Positions 17,284 through 26,030 are shown, numbered from the stretch's first letter. The stretch is 64,000 bases of DNA from Nocardioides okcheonensis (GCF_020991065.1 NZ_CP087710.1:930001-994000); one strand, 5' to 3'. Translations and numbers: made by a program. The notes: generated from the letters alone by a model not told the origin.

Positions 17284-17901
17284 TCAGGCCGGCGCGGCGC
17301 GCTCGACCGTGGTCACCACACTCGTCACCGACGGACGCGCCGGGGTCGAGGAGAACCCGAAGCGGCACGGCGGGTCGACGGGCGCCAGCGCGCCGAGGTC
17401 GGCGCCGCGCCAGTCCCCTGCGACCGACGTGACGGCGTGCACCGAGGTCGCGCCGTACCACTCGCGCCGGTCGTTGCCGGCGGTCCCGCGGGTCCGCACC
17501 CCGCGCACCACCACGCGCGCCACCGGGTCGATCGCGGTGCACCAGGCGGGCGCGGTCGCGACCCGCGCCGGGACCAGGCCGAGCAGCACGCCCAGCGGCG
17601 TACGCCCACCGAGCGCCAGCCGCAGCGACAGCGACGGGGTCGTCACCTCCCAGCCGTCGCCCCCGTCGGTGACCGACACGGGCTCGAGGACGTGCTCGTC
17701 GAAGGTGTAGGTCGCGCTGACGAAGTCGCGCACCCGCTCGTCCGGGGCGAGCAGCACGCGGTGGCCGGCGGCGTCCTCGACCATCACGTCGGCGAAGGAG
17801 CCCCACGGCGAGCCGTCCCACCGGCCGACGACGACGCGGACCCCGCTGGTGCTGCCCACGCCGGCGATCCGGCCGGTGAACCGCTCGCGGACACGCCTCA
17901 C
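17284..17901 (-). CDS. Conserved hypothetical protein coupled to PaiB
   Basis: 205 residues from a GTG at 17901 that overlaps the stop of the PaiB gene by four bases (GTGA), so it is translated from the same mRNA. No family is recognised. Visible segments are an N-terminal GRIAGVGSTSGVRVVVGRWD, a central VSATYTFDEHVLEPVSV and a C-terminal RFGFSSTPARP. It looks soluble and beta-rich with no membrane helix or signal. A role in lipid or cofactor metabolism would be guesswork. Confidence 0.65.
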   Translation of the reverse strand: MRRVRERFTGRIAGVGSTSGVRVVVGRWDGSPWGSFADVMVEDAAGHRVLLAPDERVRDFVSATYTFDEHVLEPVSVTDGGDGWEVTTPSLSLRLALGGRTPLGVLLGLVPARVATAPAWCTAIDPVARVVVRGVRTRGTAGNDRREWYGATSVHAVTSVAGDWRGADLGALAPVDPPCRFGFSSTPARPSVTSVVTTVERAAPA

Positions 17902-18512
17902 GGCGCCACCAGCCCGGACGGGTCGCGCCCGTCGGCGGAGAGTCCGGCCGCGACGCCCGCGCGGTCCTCGTCGGAGCGGTTCTGCGAGAGCTTCGCCTTC
18001 GCCTCGACCGAGTCGACGACGACCTCGACGCCGACGATCGGGCGGAGGTTCTTCTCGACGTAGTCCGCGGGGGCGTCTGCGACCGCCCACGGCTGCGCGC
18101 GCGGGGCCTCGTGGCGCTCGGTGAGGCGGGTGACCAGGTCCAGCACCCAGGCGGCGTCGTCGTGCACGCGGACCGTGCCGCGCAGGTGGACCACGGAGTA
18201 GTTCCAGGTCGGGACGACCCGGCCGTGCTCGGCCTTGGAGGCGTACCAGGACGGCGAGACGTACGCGTCCGGCCCGGTCACGACCGCCAGGGCGGGCGAG
18301 CCGTCGACCACGCGCCGCCAGTGGGCGTTGGCCCGGGCGAGGTGGCCGACGAGGCGGTCCCCCTCCCAGAGCACGGGCAGGAGGGTGGCGTCGGGCAGCC
18401 CGTCCTCGCCCACCGTGACCAGCTGGGCGACCCCGACGCCTGCGACGAAGGGACGTACGGCGTCGGCGTCCATCGCGTTGAAGCGGGGCACGTAGAGCGA
18501 GGCGTCGGGCAT
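17898..18512 (-). CDS. FMN-binding PaiB-like protein
   Basis: 204 residues of the PaiB family: split-barrel flavin-binding proteins named after a Bacillus regulator of protease and sporulation genes. The characteristic opening is [39 protein letters not shown] at about residues 86-105 is the strongly conserved core, and [11 protein letters not shown] near 175 is the late motif. In most bacteria the job is undefined; flavin or haem binding is likely. First gene of a coupled pair with the protein at 17284-17901, and divergent from the DNA ligase. Confidence 0.9.
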   Translation of the reverse strand: MPDASLYVPRFNAMDADAVRPFVAGVGVAQLVTVGEDGLPDATLLPVLWEGDRLVGHLARANAHWRRVVDGSPALAVVTGPDAYVSPSWYASKAEHGRVVPTWNYSVVHLRGTVRVHDDAAWVLDLVTRLTERHEAPRAQPWAVADAPADYVEKNLRPIVGVEVVVDSVEAKAKLSQNRSDEDRAGVAAGLSADGRDPSGLVAP

Positions 18513-18571
18513 GGCTCCATCCTGCCCGTTCGGGCGCGGCGGCTGTCGGTGGCGGGCGGCAGGATGGGCGC

Positions 18572-20088
18572 ATGCTGCTCGCCGAGCTCGTCGCCACGTC
18601 CACCGCGGTCGCCGCCACGCGCTCGCGCAAGGCCAAGGTCGCCGCGCTCGCCGAGACCCTCGCCCGGGTCACGCCCGAGGAGCTCGAGGTCGTCGTGTCC
18701 TACCTCGGCGGCGCGCTGCTCCAGCGCCGCACCGGCCTCGGCTGGCGCGGCGTGAGCGAGGTCCCCGACCCCGCCGACGAGCCGTCCCTCGGCGTGCTCG
18801 AGGTCCACGAGGCGTTCGACGCGATGTCCCGCCTGGCCGGCGCGGGCTCCCAGCTCGCGCGGAAGGAGGCGGTCGCCGCGCTGTTCTCCCGCGCCACGGC
18901 GCCCGAGCAGCGGTGGCTGCAGGCGGTCGTCACCGGCAACGTGCGCCAGGGCGCGCTCGACGCCGTCACCCAGGAGGCCGTCGCGCAGGTCGCGGGCGTC
19001 CGCTGGCGGCCGTGCGCCGGGCCGCGATGCTGGCGGGGTCGACCGTGGCCGCGGCCGGCGCCGCGTGGGCCGGCGAGGACGCGCTGGCCGCCATCGGCCT
19101 CGAGGTCGGCCGCCCGGTCATGCCGATGCTCGCCTCCAGCGCGCCCGACGTGGCCACCGCGATGGCCGGCCTGTCCCCCGACGCCGGCACCGAGGTCGCC
19201 ATCGACGCCAAGCTCGACGGCATCCGGATCCAGGTCCACCGCGACGGCGACGAGGTGCTGGTCGTGACCCGGAGCCTCGACGACATCACCGGGCGGCTGC
19301 CGGAGGTCGTGGAGGTGGCCCGGTCGCTGCCCGCGGAGCGGTTCGTGCTCGATGGCGAGGCACTCGCGCTCACCGACGACGGGCGCCCGATGGCGTTCCA
19401 GGACACCGCCAGCCGCACCGCCCAGGACGCGGGCGTCCCGGTCACGCCGCACTTCTTCGACCTGCTCCACCTCGACGGCCGCGACCTGCTCGACTCCCCT
19501 GGCCGCGAGCGGATCGCCGCCCTGGACGCGCTCGTGCCCGAGCAGCACCGCGTGCGCCGCCTCGTCACCACCGACCCCGCGGAGGCCGACGCCTTCGCGG
19601 CCGAGACCGTCGCCGCCGGCCACGAGGGCGTCGTCCTGAAGGACCTGTCGGCGCCCTACGCCGCGGGCCGCCGCGGCTCGGCCTGGGTCAAGGTCAAGCC
19701 GGTCCACACCCTCGACCTCGTCGTCCTCGCCGTCGAGTGGGGCTCGGGGCGCCGCGAGGGCTGGCTCTCCAACATCCACCTCGGCGCCCGCGACGACACC
19801 TCGCCCACCGGCTTCGTGATGCTCGGCAAGACGTTCAAGGGCATGACCGACGAGGTGCTCGTCTGGCAGACCGAGCGGTTCCTGGCGCTCGAGACCCACC
19901 GCGAGGGCCACGTCGTCCACGTCCGGCCCGAGCAGGTCGTCGAGATCGGCTTCGACGGCCTCCAGCGCTCCACCCGCTACCCCGGTGGCCTCGCGCTCCG
20001 GTTCGCCCGCGTCCTGCGCTACCGCGACGACAAGGCCGCCGACCAGGCCGACACCATCGAGGACGTGCGCGCCCACGCCCGCGGGTGA
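18572..20088 (+). pseudogene. ATP-dependent DNA ligase (LigB/LigC-type) with one frameshift
   Basis: The two frames together give about 505 residues, the usual size of actinobacterial ATP-dependent DNA ligases. Residues 1-143 (18572 to about 19000) are the N-terminal DNA-binding domain. The second part (to 20088) has the nucleotidyl-transfer motif [10 protein letters not shown] with the lysine nucleophile near residue 215, [18 protein letters not shown] and SAWVKVKP. The frames join at GTCCGCTGG (about 18998-19006), where one base appears to be missing. If real, the protein would stop shortly after residue 230 and lack adenylation activity. Chromosomal replication uses the NAD-dependent LigA, so loss would be tolerated. 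Confidence 0.85.
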
Positions 20089-20161
20089 CACCGGGTCGGA
20101 CACGAAGATACGCCGCACCGGGGAGGCGGGAGGCCCCCGTCGTCTCCCTAGACTGACCGGC

Positions 20162-20872
20162 ATGAGCACCGAGCCGTCGACCCCGACCGGCGCCACCCGC
20201 GGCACGACCGCGGCGGCCCGGCGACGGCTCCGCGAGGCGGAGATCATCGCCGCCACCCGGGCCCTCTTCGACGAGCGCGGGGTCCGCGACGCCCAGATCG
20301 AGGACATCGCCCGCGCCGTCGGCATCAACCGGGCGATCATCTACCGCCACTTCACCGGCAAGGAGGAGCTGTTCGCCCTCACCCTGGTGCAGTACCTCGA
20401 CGAGCTGCGCGACGCGCTCCGCTCCGGCGCCGCCACCGCCGACGAGCCGCGCGCGCAGCTGCAGCGGCTCACGGAGGCGTTCGTCGACTACGGCCTCGCC
20501 CACCCTGCCTTCGTCGACTGCGCGCAGTCGATCATGCGTCGCCCGGGCGGCGACCTGCTCGAGGAGGTGAGCGAGAGCGCGATGTTCCGGCTGGGGCAGG
20601 CGATCAGCGGCTGCCTGGCGGTGCTGACCCAGACCATCGAGGCCGGCGTCGCGTCGGGCGACTTCCAGGTCGACGACCCCGGCCTGCTCGCCAACATGCT
20701 CTACGCCAGCGGGCTGGGCACCCTCCAGCTCGGCCGGGTCGCGATGCTCGTGTCCGAGGAGGCGCCGGGCGTGCCGCGGATCAGCCGGATCTCCGCCGAG
20801 CAGGTGCGCGACCACATGGTCACCACCGCGCTCGCCGTCGCCTCCGGCGGCACCCGGCCGCCGGGACGCTAG
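20162..20872 (+). CDS. TetR-family transcriptional regulator
   Basis: 236 residues. A 15-residue polar tail precedes the TetR DNA-binding domain (DIARAVGINRAIIYRHFTGKEEL near residues 47-69), followed by a long helical effector domain. The ATG at 20162 lies 73 bp after the ligase; the longer upstream frame overlaps it and is a shadow. Its last codon shares CTAG with the end of the convergent DUF1206 gene. It may control that gene or distant fatty-acid or lipid genes. No operator was found. Confidence 0.88.
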   Translation: MSTEPSTPTGATRGTTAAARRRLREAEIIAATRALFDERGVRDAQIEDIARAVGINRAIIYRHFTGKEELFALTLVQYLDELRDALRSGAATADEPRAQLQRLTEAFVDYGLAHPAFVDCAQSIMRRPGGDLLEEVSESAMFRLGQAISGCLAVLTQTIEAGVASGDFQVDDPGLLANMLYASGLGTLQLGRVAMLVSEEAPGVPRISRISAEQVRDHMVTTALAVASGGTRPPGR

Positions 20873-21681
20873 CGCGAGAGGTGCTTGGCGCGGGCGAAGC
20901 AGAACGCGCCATAGCCGGCGATCCCGAGCGCGATCGCGATCAGCAGCACCTGCCCGAACGGCTGCTCCAGCACCGTCTGCAGCGCCTGGTCGAGCCCGCC
21001 GGACTTCTTCGCGTCGTGGGTGGCCGAGGCCCAGGCGAACAAACCGCCCACGATCGCGATCGCGACGCCCTTGGCGATGTAGCCCACCTTGCCGAAGAGG
21101 ACGTACGCCGAGCCGTCCTGCCCGGCCTGGCCCTGCGCGTCGAGGTGCTCGCGGAACTTCTCGGTCCAGCCGCGCACGACCAGCGAGATCCCGTAACCGA
21201 TGATCGCGAGGCCGATCACGCCGACGATGAGCTGGCCGCCCGGCATCTGCATGATCTTCGCCGTGGTGCTGTCGGTCCCGCCCTTGCCGCCGCCGTCACC
21301 GGTGGCGGTCTTGAAGGCGCTCCACGCGAGGGCGCCGTAGATCACCGCCTTGCCGATCGAGGACGCGCGCTTGAGCAGCCGCTTCTTCTCGTCGGACTCG
21401 TCGGCGTAGCCGTAGAGCGCCTCGAGCACGCGCCACACGACGAGCAGCAGCATGCCGATCGCGATCAGCCAGACCAGCGCCTTGCCCATCGGCTGCTGGG
21501 CGAGGTAGTGCATGGCGCCGCTGTTGGAGGCCTGATCCTCCTTGTCGCCGATGGCGAGCTGGATCGCCAGCCACGCCACCAGCAGGTGGACGACGCCGTA
21601 CGCCACCAGCCCGGCGCGGATCGCGTGGTCGAACCACGCGCTGTCATGGACCTTCTCGGCGGCGTCCGACGCGTTGCTCAT
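20869..21681 (-). CDS. DUF1206 membrane protein
   Basis: 270 residues with six hydrophobic segments in three repeats of two: about residues 22-45 and 68-90, 110-122 and 152-172, and 200-220 and 245-262. Each repeat starts with a conserved amphipathic lead such as GLVAYGVVHLL, KAVIYGALAW and GYIAKGVAIAIV. This is the DUF1206 family, of unknown function, common in actinobacteria. It starts at ATG 21681. It converges on the TetR gene with a 4-bp overlap, so transcripts collide there. Confidence 0.9.
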   Translation of the reverse strand: MSNASDAAEKVHDSAWFDHAIRAGLVAYGVVHLLVAWLAIQLAIGDKEDQASNSGAMHYLAQQPMGKALVWLIAIGMLLLVVWRVLEALYGYADESDEKKRLLKRASSIGKAVIYGALAWSAFKTATGDGGGKGGTDSTTAKIMQMPGGQLIVGVIGLAIIGYGISLVVRGWTEKFREHLDAQGQAGQDGSAYVLFGKVGYIAKGVAIAIVGGLFAWASATHDAKKSGGLDQALQTVLEQPFGQVLLIAIALGIAGYGAFCFARAKHLSR

Positions 21682-21699
21682 GGGCCCAACGTAGGCCCT

Positions 21700-21734
21700 C
21701 GCAGAGGCTCCGGGCGAGGCCCGGAACCCCTGCG
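21700..21734. terminator. Hairpin terminator after nusB
   Basis: Arms 21700-21715 and 21719-21734 pair as CGCAG, GG and TCCGGGC with their complements, interrupted by two single A/C mismatches, around a GAG loop. It lies 12 nt after the nusB stop and 19 nt before DUF1206, closing the efp-nusB operon. Confidence 0.6.
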
Positions 21735-21745
21735 GGTGAGGCGGG

Positions 21746-22156
21746 TCAGACGAGGGTGGCGCGGTCGCGCATGACCGAGCCGAGCAGGCCGTTGACGAAG
21801 GTCGGCGACTCGTCGGTGGAGAGGTCCTGCACGAGGTGCATCGCCTCGCTCACCGCGACGCTCTGCGGCACGTCGTCGTCGCCCCACAGCAGCTCGAAGA
21901 CGCCGATGCGCAGCACGTTGCGGTCGACCGCGGGCATCCGCCCGAGCGTCCAGCTCTTGCTGTAGGTGCTCAGCACCTCGTCGATGCGCTCGCGGTGCTC
22001 GACGACACCGCGCACCAGGGTGGCCGTGTAGGGGTTGGTCGGGCCCTCGCCGGCGGCGATGGCGCGCTCGAGCGCCTCCACCGGGTCCTCGGAGCGGAGC
22101 TCGGAGGCGAAGAGGATGTCCAGCGCGCGCTTGCGGGCCTTGGAACGGGCAGCCAC
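21746..22156 (-). CDS. nusB: Transcription antitermination factor NusB
   Basis: 136-residue all-helical NusB, which with NusE (S10) binds boxA RNA and keeps RNA polymerase elongating through rRNA operons. It shows the opening RSKARKRALDILFASEL, the central VVEHRERIDEVLSTY and the last helices VSEAMHLVQDLSTDESPTFVNGLLG, listed here in part. It starts at GTG 22156, 9 nt after efp, and is co-transcribed with it as in most actinobacteria. Confidence 0.95.
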   Translation of the reverse strand: MAARSKARKRALDILFASELRSEDPVEALERAIAAGEGPTNPYTATLVRGVVEHRERIDEVLSTYSKSWTLGRMPAVDRNVLRIGVFELLWGDDDVPQSVAVSEAMHLVQDLSTDESPTFVNGLLGSVMRDRATLV

Positions 22157-22165
22157 GTGCGGAGC

Positions 22166-22729
22166 TCAGCCCTTGACGCGGCCGAGGTAGGACGAGTCGC
22201 GGGTGTCGACCTTGACCTTCTCGCCGGTGGTGATGAACAGCGGGACCGCGATGGTGTGGCCGGTCTCCAGCGTGGCGGGCTTGGTGCCGCCGGTGGAGCG
22301 GTCGCCCTGCAGGCCCGGCTCGGTCTCGGCGATGAGGAGCTCCACCGAGGCGGGCAGCTCGATGAAGAGCACGCGACCCTCGTTGGTGGCGACGATCGCC
22401 TCCTGGTTCTCCAGCATGAAGTTCTTCGCGTCGCCGACGACCTCGGGGGTGACCTCGAGCTGCTCGTAGGTGCTGGTGTCCATGAAGACGTAGGACGAGC
22501 CGTCGTTGTAGAGGTACTGCATGGTGCGCTTGTCGACGTTGGCCGTCTCGACCTTGGTGCCGGCGTTGAAGGTCTTGTCGACGTTCTTGCCCGACTCGAC
22601 GTTGCGCAGCTTGGTGCGGACGAAGGCCGGGCCCTTGCCGGGCTTGACGTGCTGGAACTCGACGACGGACCAGAGCTGGCCCTCGATCTTGAGGACCATG
22701 CCGTTCTTCAGGTCGTTGGTGGTTGCCAT
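22166..22729 (-). CDS. efp: Elongation factor P
   Basis: 187 residues, three beta-barrel domains. EF-P enters the ribosomal E site and helps form bonds in polyproline stretches. The tip loop is PGKGP at residues 30-34 with Lys32. Actinobacterial EF-Ps with this loop have been reported to work without lysine modification, and no modifying enzyme gene is nearby. The C-terminal OB domain has the signature [18 protein letters not shown]. It starts at ATG 22729 and heads the efp-nusB operon. The mycobacterial pepQ partner is absent here. Confidence 0.96.
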   Translation of the reverse strand: MATTNDLKNGMVLKIEGQLWSVVEFQHVKPGKGPAFVRTKLRNVESGKNVDKTFNAGTKVETANVDKRTMQYLYNDGSSYVFMDTSTYEQLEVTPEVVGDAKNFMLENQEAIVATNEGRVLFIELPASVELLIAETEPGLQGDRSTGGTKPATLETGHTIAVPLFITTGEKVKVDTRDSSYLGRVKG

Positions 22730-22822
22730 GTGATTCTGTCCGCCTTCGTCGCTGTCTGGTCTCGAGGAGTGTCAAAGAACGTGTGGGCGACGAGACGACG
22801 GGTCCCGCGCCGACGGGCCAGT

Positions 22823-23650
22823 CTAGTGGTGGCCCACGAGAGCCATGAAATGCGCGGCGTGCGCCTCGGTCGTCCCCGCCGGGTTCCTGTGCCACGCGCG
22901 GTTGCCGGGCAGCAGCATCGCGAGCCAGAACGCCCCCCACAGCGGCCGGTAGGCCGCCGCCCGCTCCCGGTCGGCCCGGGTCAGCCCGACGGCGTCGGCG
23001 AGCGCGCGGGCGTCGTACACGCCCGGGAGCCGGCTGCCGAGGTGCTCGACGTGGTCGGCGAGCTCATAGGCCGGGTCGCTGAGGCCGGCGTCCTCGAAGT
23101 CGACGAGCCGCACCGCCCGCCCGTCCCACAGCACGTTGGCGGGGTTGAGGTCGGCGATCCCCAGGCAGGTCAGGTGCGGCTCCGGGAGCCGCGGGTCGGC
23201 GACGTACGCCCGCGCCGCCGCGAGCGCCTCGGCCACCAGGCCGGGGTCGCGGCACGGCGCGAGGTCGACCTCGCGGCCCAGCCACTCCACCATCAGGTCG
23301 GCGTGCTCGCGCGGGCCGTGGCTGCGTCCGCCGATCCCGGCGTCGGCCAGCGCGGTCGGCGCGACGTCGTACATCCGTCGCAGCGCTGCGCCCAGGGCCG
23401 CGGTCTGCGCCGCCGACAGCGGGCGCGGCGCGAGCGGCTCACCGGGGACCCGCTCCATCACGACCACCGGTGTCGCGCCGTCCTCGCGCCGCAGCGGGCG
23501 CGGGGCGAGCCCGGGTGCGTGCTCGGCCAGCAGCGCCAGGCAGGCCCACTCACGCTCGGCCTCGGCCTCGTGGTCGGCGACGAACTCCTTGCGGACCTCG
23601 GTGTCGCCGAGCGTCACCGCGTGCGTGGAGGTCTGGACCGTGGTCTGCAC
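22823..23650 (-). CDS. APH-family phosphotransferase-like protein
   Basis: 275 residues with the aminoglycoside phosphotransferase/choline-kinase fold. The catalytic loop reads CLGIADLNPANVLW (about residues 164-177), keeping the catalytic Asp and metal-binding Asn but with Ile in place of the usual His of HGDLHPxN. The second metal Asp is in RLVDFEDAG. VVVMERVPGEPL is the hinge. A small-molecule kinase is likely; antibiotic resistance is not implied. It starts at GTG 23650, divergent by 32 bp from the next gene. Confidence 0.8.
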   Translation of the reverse strand: MQTTVQTSTHAVTLGDTEVRKEFVADHEAEAEREWACLALLAEHAPGLAPRPLRREDGATPVVVMERVPGEPLAPRPLSAAQTAALGAALRRMYDVAPTALADAGIGGRSHGPREHADLMVEWLGREVDLAPCRDPGLVAEALAAARAYVADPRLPEPHLTCLGIADLNPANVLWDGRAVRLVDFEDAGLSDPAYELADHVEHLGSRLPGVYDARALADAVGLTRADRERAAAYRPLWGAFWLAMLLPGNRAWHRNPAGTTEAHAAHFMALVGHH

Positions 23651-23682
23651 CGCGCCACCGTAGCCGCGCTAGCGTCTCTGAC

Positions 23683-24336
23683 ATGCACACCACGATCTTC
23701 GGCGGCCACGGCAAGGTGGCCCTCCTGCTCGCTCCCCTCCTCGTCGAGGCCGGTCACGAGGTCCACTCGGTGATCCGCAACCCCGACCACGTCGCCGAGG
23801 TCGAGGCGACCGGCGCCACCGCGGTGGTCTCCTCGGTCGAGGACGCCGACCTGGCCGCCCTCACCGACCTGCTCCGCGGCTCCGACGCGGTCGTCTGGTC
23901 GGCCGGCGCGGGCGGCGGGTCCCCCGAGCGCACCGACGCCGTCGACCGGGACGCCGCGATCCGCTCCATGGACGCCGCCGTCGCCGCGGGCGTCGGTCGC
24001 TACGTCATGGTGTCGTTCTCCGGCGCCTCCCCCGACCACCTGGTGCCCGAGGACGACCCGTTCCGGCGCTACCAGGACGCCAAGATCGCCGCCGACGACC
24101 ACCTGCGCGGCACCGACCTCGGCTGGACCGTGCTGGGCCCCGGCGCGCTCACCTCCGAGGCGTCCGACGGGCGGGTCAACCCCGACGCCTCCTCGCGCGA
24201 CGGCGACGAGTCGCCCCGCGAGCTGGTGGCGCAGGTCGCCGCCGCGGTGCTCGCCGACGAGCGCGCGGTCGGCAGGACGCTGGTCTTCGGCAAGGGCGAG
24301 GTCCCGATCGACGAGTGGCTCTCCTCGCTGGGCTGA
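23683..24336 (+). CDS. NAD(P)-binding SDR-a5-type protein
   Basis: 217 residues of the atypical SDR family (NmrA/YtfG-like). The Rossmann motif is GGHGKVA near residues 8-14, the central strand is AVVWSAGAGGG, then RYVMVSFSGA, and DLGWTVLGPGALT near the end. It probably uses NADPH or senses redox state; the substrate is unknown. ATG 23683 is chosen because upstream sequence overlaps the divergent phosphotransferase. A large hairpin element lies 45 bp after its stop. Confidence 0.82.
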   Translation: MHTTIFGGHGKVALLLAPLLVEAGHEVHSVIRNPDHVAEVEATGATAVVSSVEDADLAALTDLLRGSDAVVWSAGAGGGSPERTDAVDRDAAIRSMDAAVAAGVGRYVMVSFSGASPDHLVPEDDPFRRYQDAKIAADDHLRGTDLGWTVLGPGALTSEASDGRVNPDASSRDGDESPRELVAQVAAAVLADERAVGRTLVFGKGEVPIDEWLSSLG

Positions 24337-24380
24337 GCCCACCGGCGGTCTGGGCCCACCGGCGGTCCGGACACCCGTCG

Positions 24381-24472
24381 TCCACACCCCTCCCGATAGT
24401 CCGCTGCGATCGGCCGGTGCCGGGCGCCCCGGGACCGGCCGTTCGCAGCGGACTACTGGTGGAGGGTGTGGA
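24381..24472. repeat. Long near-perfect inverted repeat (92 nt)
   Basis: Arms 24381-24418 (38 nt) and 24434-24472 (39 nt) are complementary apart from a few changes near the outer third and one inner mismatch, around a 15-nt GC-only loop. The innermost stretch AGTCCGCTGCGA pairs with TTCGCAGCGGACT apart from one base. It lies between convergent genes ending at 24336 and 24516. It is preceded by a 14-bp direct repeat, GCCCACCGGCGGTC, at 24337-24350 and 24354-24367. No T-run. It could be a bidirectional terminator or a REP-type element. Confidence 0.8.
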
Positions 24473-24515
24473 CGGACGGGTCCCCCTCCCGTCGCGTCCC
24501 GGCCCGCTGGACGCC

Positions 24516-24872
24516 TCAGGCCCCGCCGGCCGCCTCGCGCAGCCGGTCGGCAGCGACCCGGAGGTCGCGCCAGTCGTTCACCGCGAGCCGCGCAGCCGTC
24601 GCCAGGCGCCCCACGTCGCCGTCGGCGACCAGCCAGAGGTCGTCCATCACGTCGGCCGGTGGCGCCAGGTCGCCGTAGCACCGGTGCCACCCCAGCTCGA
24701 ACAGCTCGACGAGATCGAGCGCCGACCCGGAGGCCGGCCCGAAGTCGGCCTCGGCGCGACGGCGCGCCGCCTCGCGGCGCACCGCCATGCCGAGCCCCAT
24801 GGTCGACAACGGCACCCGTCCCCCACCCCGGGCCCCCGCACCGCCCCCTGCGGCTCCGTCGCGCACCATCAT
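24516..24872 (-). CDS. Hypothetical protein, second gene of a coupled small-gene pair
   Basis: 118 residues from ATG 24872, which has GAGGAGGG 7 nt upstream and shares ATGA with the stop of the preceding small gene. A glycine/alanine-rich, probably disordered start of about 25 residues is followed by a compact helical part with ALDLVELFELGWHRCYGDL and ARLAVNDWRDLRVAADRL. No family is recognised. Coupling to a cysteine-rich 62-residue protein suggests that they act together. Confidence 0.6.
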   Translation of the reverse strand: MMVRDGAAGGGAGARGGGRVPLSTMGLGMAVRREAARRRAEADFGPASGSALDLVELFELGWHRCYGDLAPPADVMDDLWLVADGDVGRLATAARLAVNDWRDLRVAADRLREAAGGA

Positions 24873-25057
24873 CGGCGCACCCTCCTCGGCCGGACGGTCG
24901 TGATCCGGAGCAGCAGCGCGTCCCTGCGGGCCGCGCGCACCTCTCCCAGCTTGACCTGGCAGGTCCAGCAGCGGTCGGTCGCGACGCAGCACGTCGCGTC
25001 GCGCACCTCTGCCTCCAGCTGGTCCGCGTGCGCGCTCCTGCTCACCACGCTCCGCAT
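24869..25057 (-). CDS. Small cysteine-containing hypothetical protein
   Basis: 62 residues from ATG 25057 with GGGGAGGG 5 nt upstream; longer starts in the same frame lack this site. A helix-like lead (AHADQLEAEVRDA) is followed by a Cys cluster, TCCVATDRCWTCQV, with spacing C-C-x5-C-x2-C that could bind a metal, then a basic tail ending PRRVRR. It is the first gene of a two-gene unit with 24516-24872. No homologue is recognised. Confidence 0.55.
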   Translation of the reverse strand: MRSVVSRSAHADQLEAEVRDATCCVATDRCWTCQVKLGEVRAARRDALLLRITTVRPRRVRR

Positions 25058-25169
25058 CACGCCCTCCCCGACGCCGTTGACGGCACGACGTCTGGGCCCA
25101 GCCTCGCCGCAGCCGGGCAGCGGTCGCATCGGCAGAACTACCGATGTTCGCCGCGGGGCGTAGCCGCGA

Positions 25170-26018
25170 TCAGGCGGGGCCGAGGTCGACCCGGCCCGCC
25201 ACCCGCGTGACGGCGTCGCCGGACACCCAGACCGTCGCGTCGACGGCCTCGAGCCAGACGCGGCCCTCGCGGCCGATCACGCTGCCCTGCCGGGAGGTGT
25301 ACGCGGCCGGCAGCGCCCCGCTGCCGATCAGCCACTGGGCCAGCCCGGCGTTCGCGCTGCCGGTGACGGGGTCCTCGGTGAAGTCGCGCCCGTCCGCGAA
25401 GAACGCCCGCACCTCGACGTCGGCGCCCAGCTCGTCCGCCCGCGCGTCGTCCCAGCGCCCCAGTACCGTGACCTTCAGGTCGGTGAACGCAGCGAGGTCG
25501 GGCACCAGCGCCACCACGGCCTCGGCGTCGCCGAGGTCGACCCCGACCCAGCCCGGTCCGTTGTCGATCCACGCCATGTCCTGCACGAGGGACGCCTGCA
25601 CCGCGAGCCCGGCGAGGATCCGGTCCCGCAGCGCGTCGTCCACCGGCCCGGAGCGGACCAGCGGCGGCGCGGCGAACCCGAGCCGTGGCGAGCGGCGCAC
25701 GTCGACCAGCCCGGCCCCGCACTCCTGCACCACGACGTCGCCGCGCGGCACTCCCCCGGCCTCCAGCCACGCGTGGGCGCTGCCGATCGTCGGGTGCCCG
25801 GCGAACGGGAGCTCACCCGCGGGCGTCCAGATCCGCACGCGGTAGTCCGCGGCCGGGTCGGTCGGTGCGCTCAGGAAGGTGGTCTCCGAGAGGTTGGTCC
25901 AGCGCGCGAAGGCCGCCATCTGCGCGTCGCTCACGCCGTCGGCGTCGTGGACGACGGCGAGCGGGTTGCCGAGCCACGGCTCGGAGCTGAACACGTCGAC
26001 CTGGCGGAAGGGCAGCAT
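25170..26018 (-). CDS. PhzF-family isomerase/epimerase
   Basis: 282-residue PhzF-like protein with the diaminopimelate-epimerase fold. Typical stretches are FRQVDVFSSEPWLGNPLAVV at the start, the catalytic Glu in NLSETTFL, RIWTPAGELPFAGHPTIGSA at about residues 62-81, and DPVTGSANAGLAQWL with the Gly-Ser pair near 215. No other phenazine genes are near, so it is one of the many PhzF relatives of unknown substrate. The start is ATG 26018 with a GGATCGGCGG lead. It ends 112 bp after the small gene pair begins. Confidence 0.9.
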   Translation of the reverse strand: MLPFRQVDVFSSEPWLGNPLAVVHDADGVSDAQMAAFARWTNLSETTFLSAPTDPAADYRVRIWTPAGELPFAGHPTIGSAHAWLEAGGVPRGDVVVQECGAGLVDVRRSPRLGFAAPPLVRSGPVDDALRDRILAGLAVQASLVQDMAWIDNGPGWVGVDLGDAEAVVALVPDLAAFTDLKVTVLGRWDDARADELGADVEVRAFFADGRDFTEDPVTGSANAGLAQWLIGSGALPAAYTSRQGSVIGREGRVWLEAVDATVWVSGDAVTRVAGRVDLGPA

Positions 26019-26030
26019 CCGCCGATCCAA

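Noticed and set aside
17284..18672. 462-codon minus-strand frame covering the PaiB region
   Set aside because: Only its last 205 codons are used, from GTG 17901; the rest is an out-of-frame reading of paiB.
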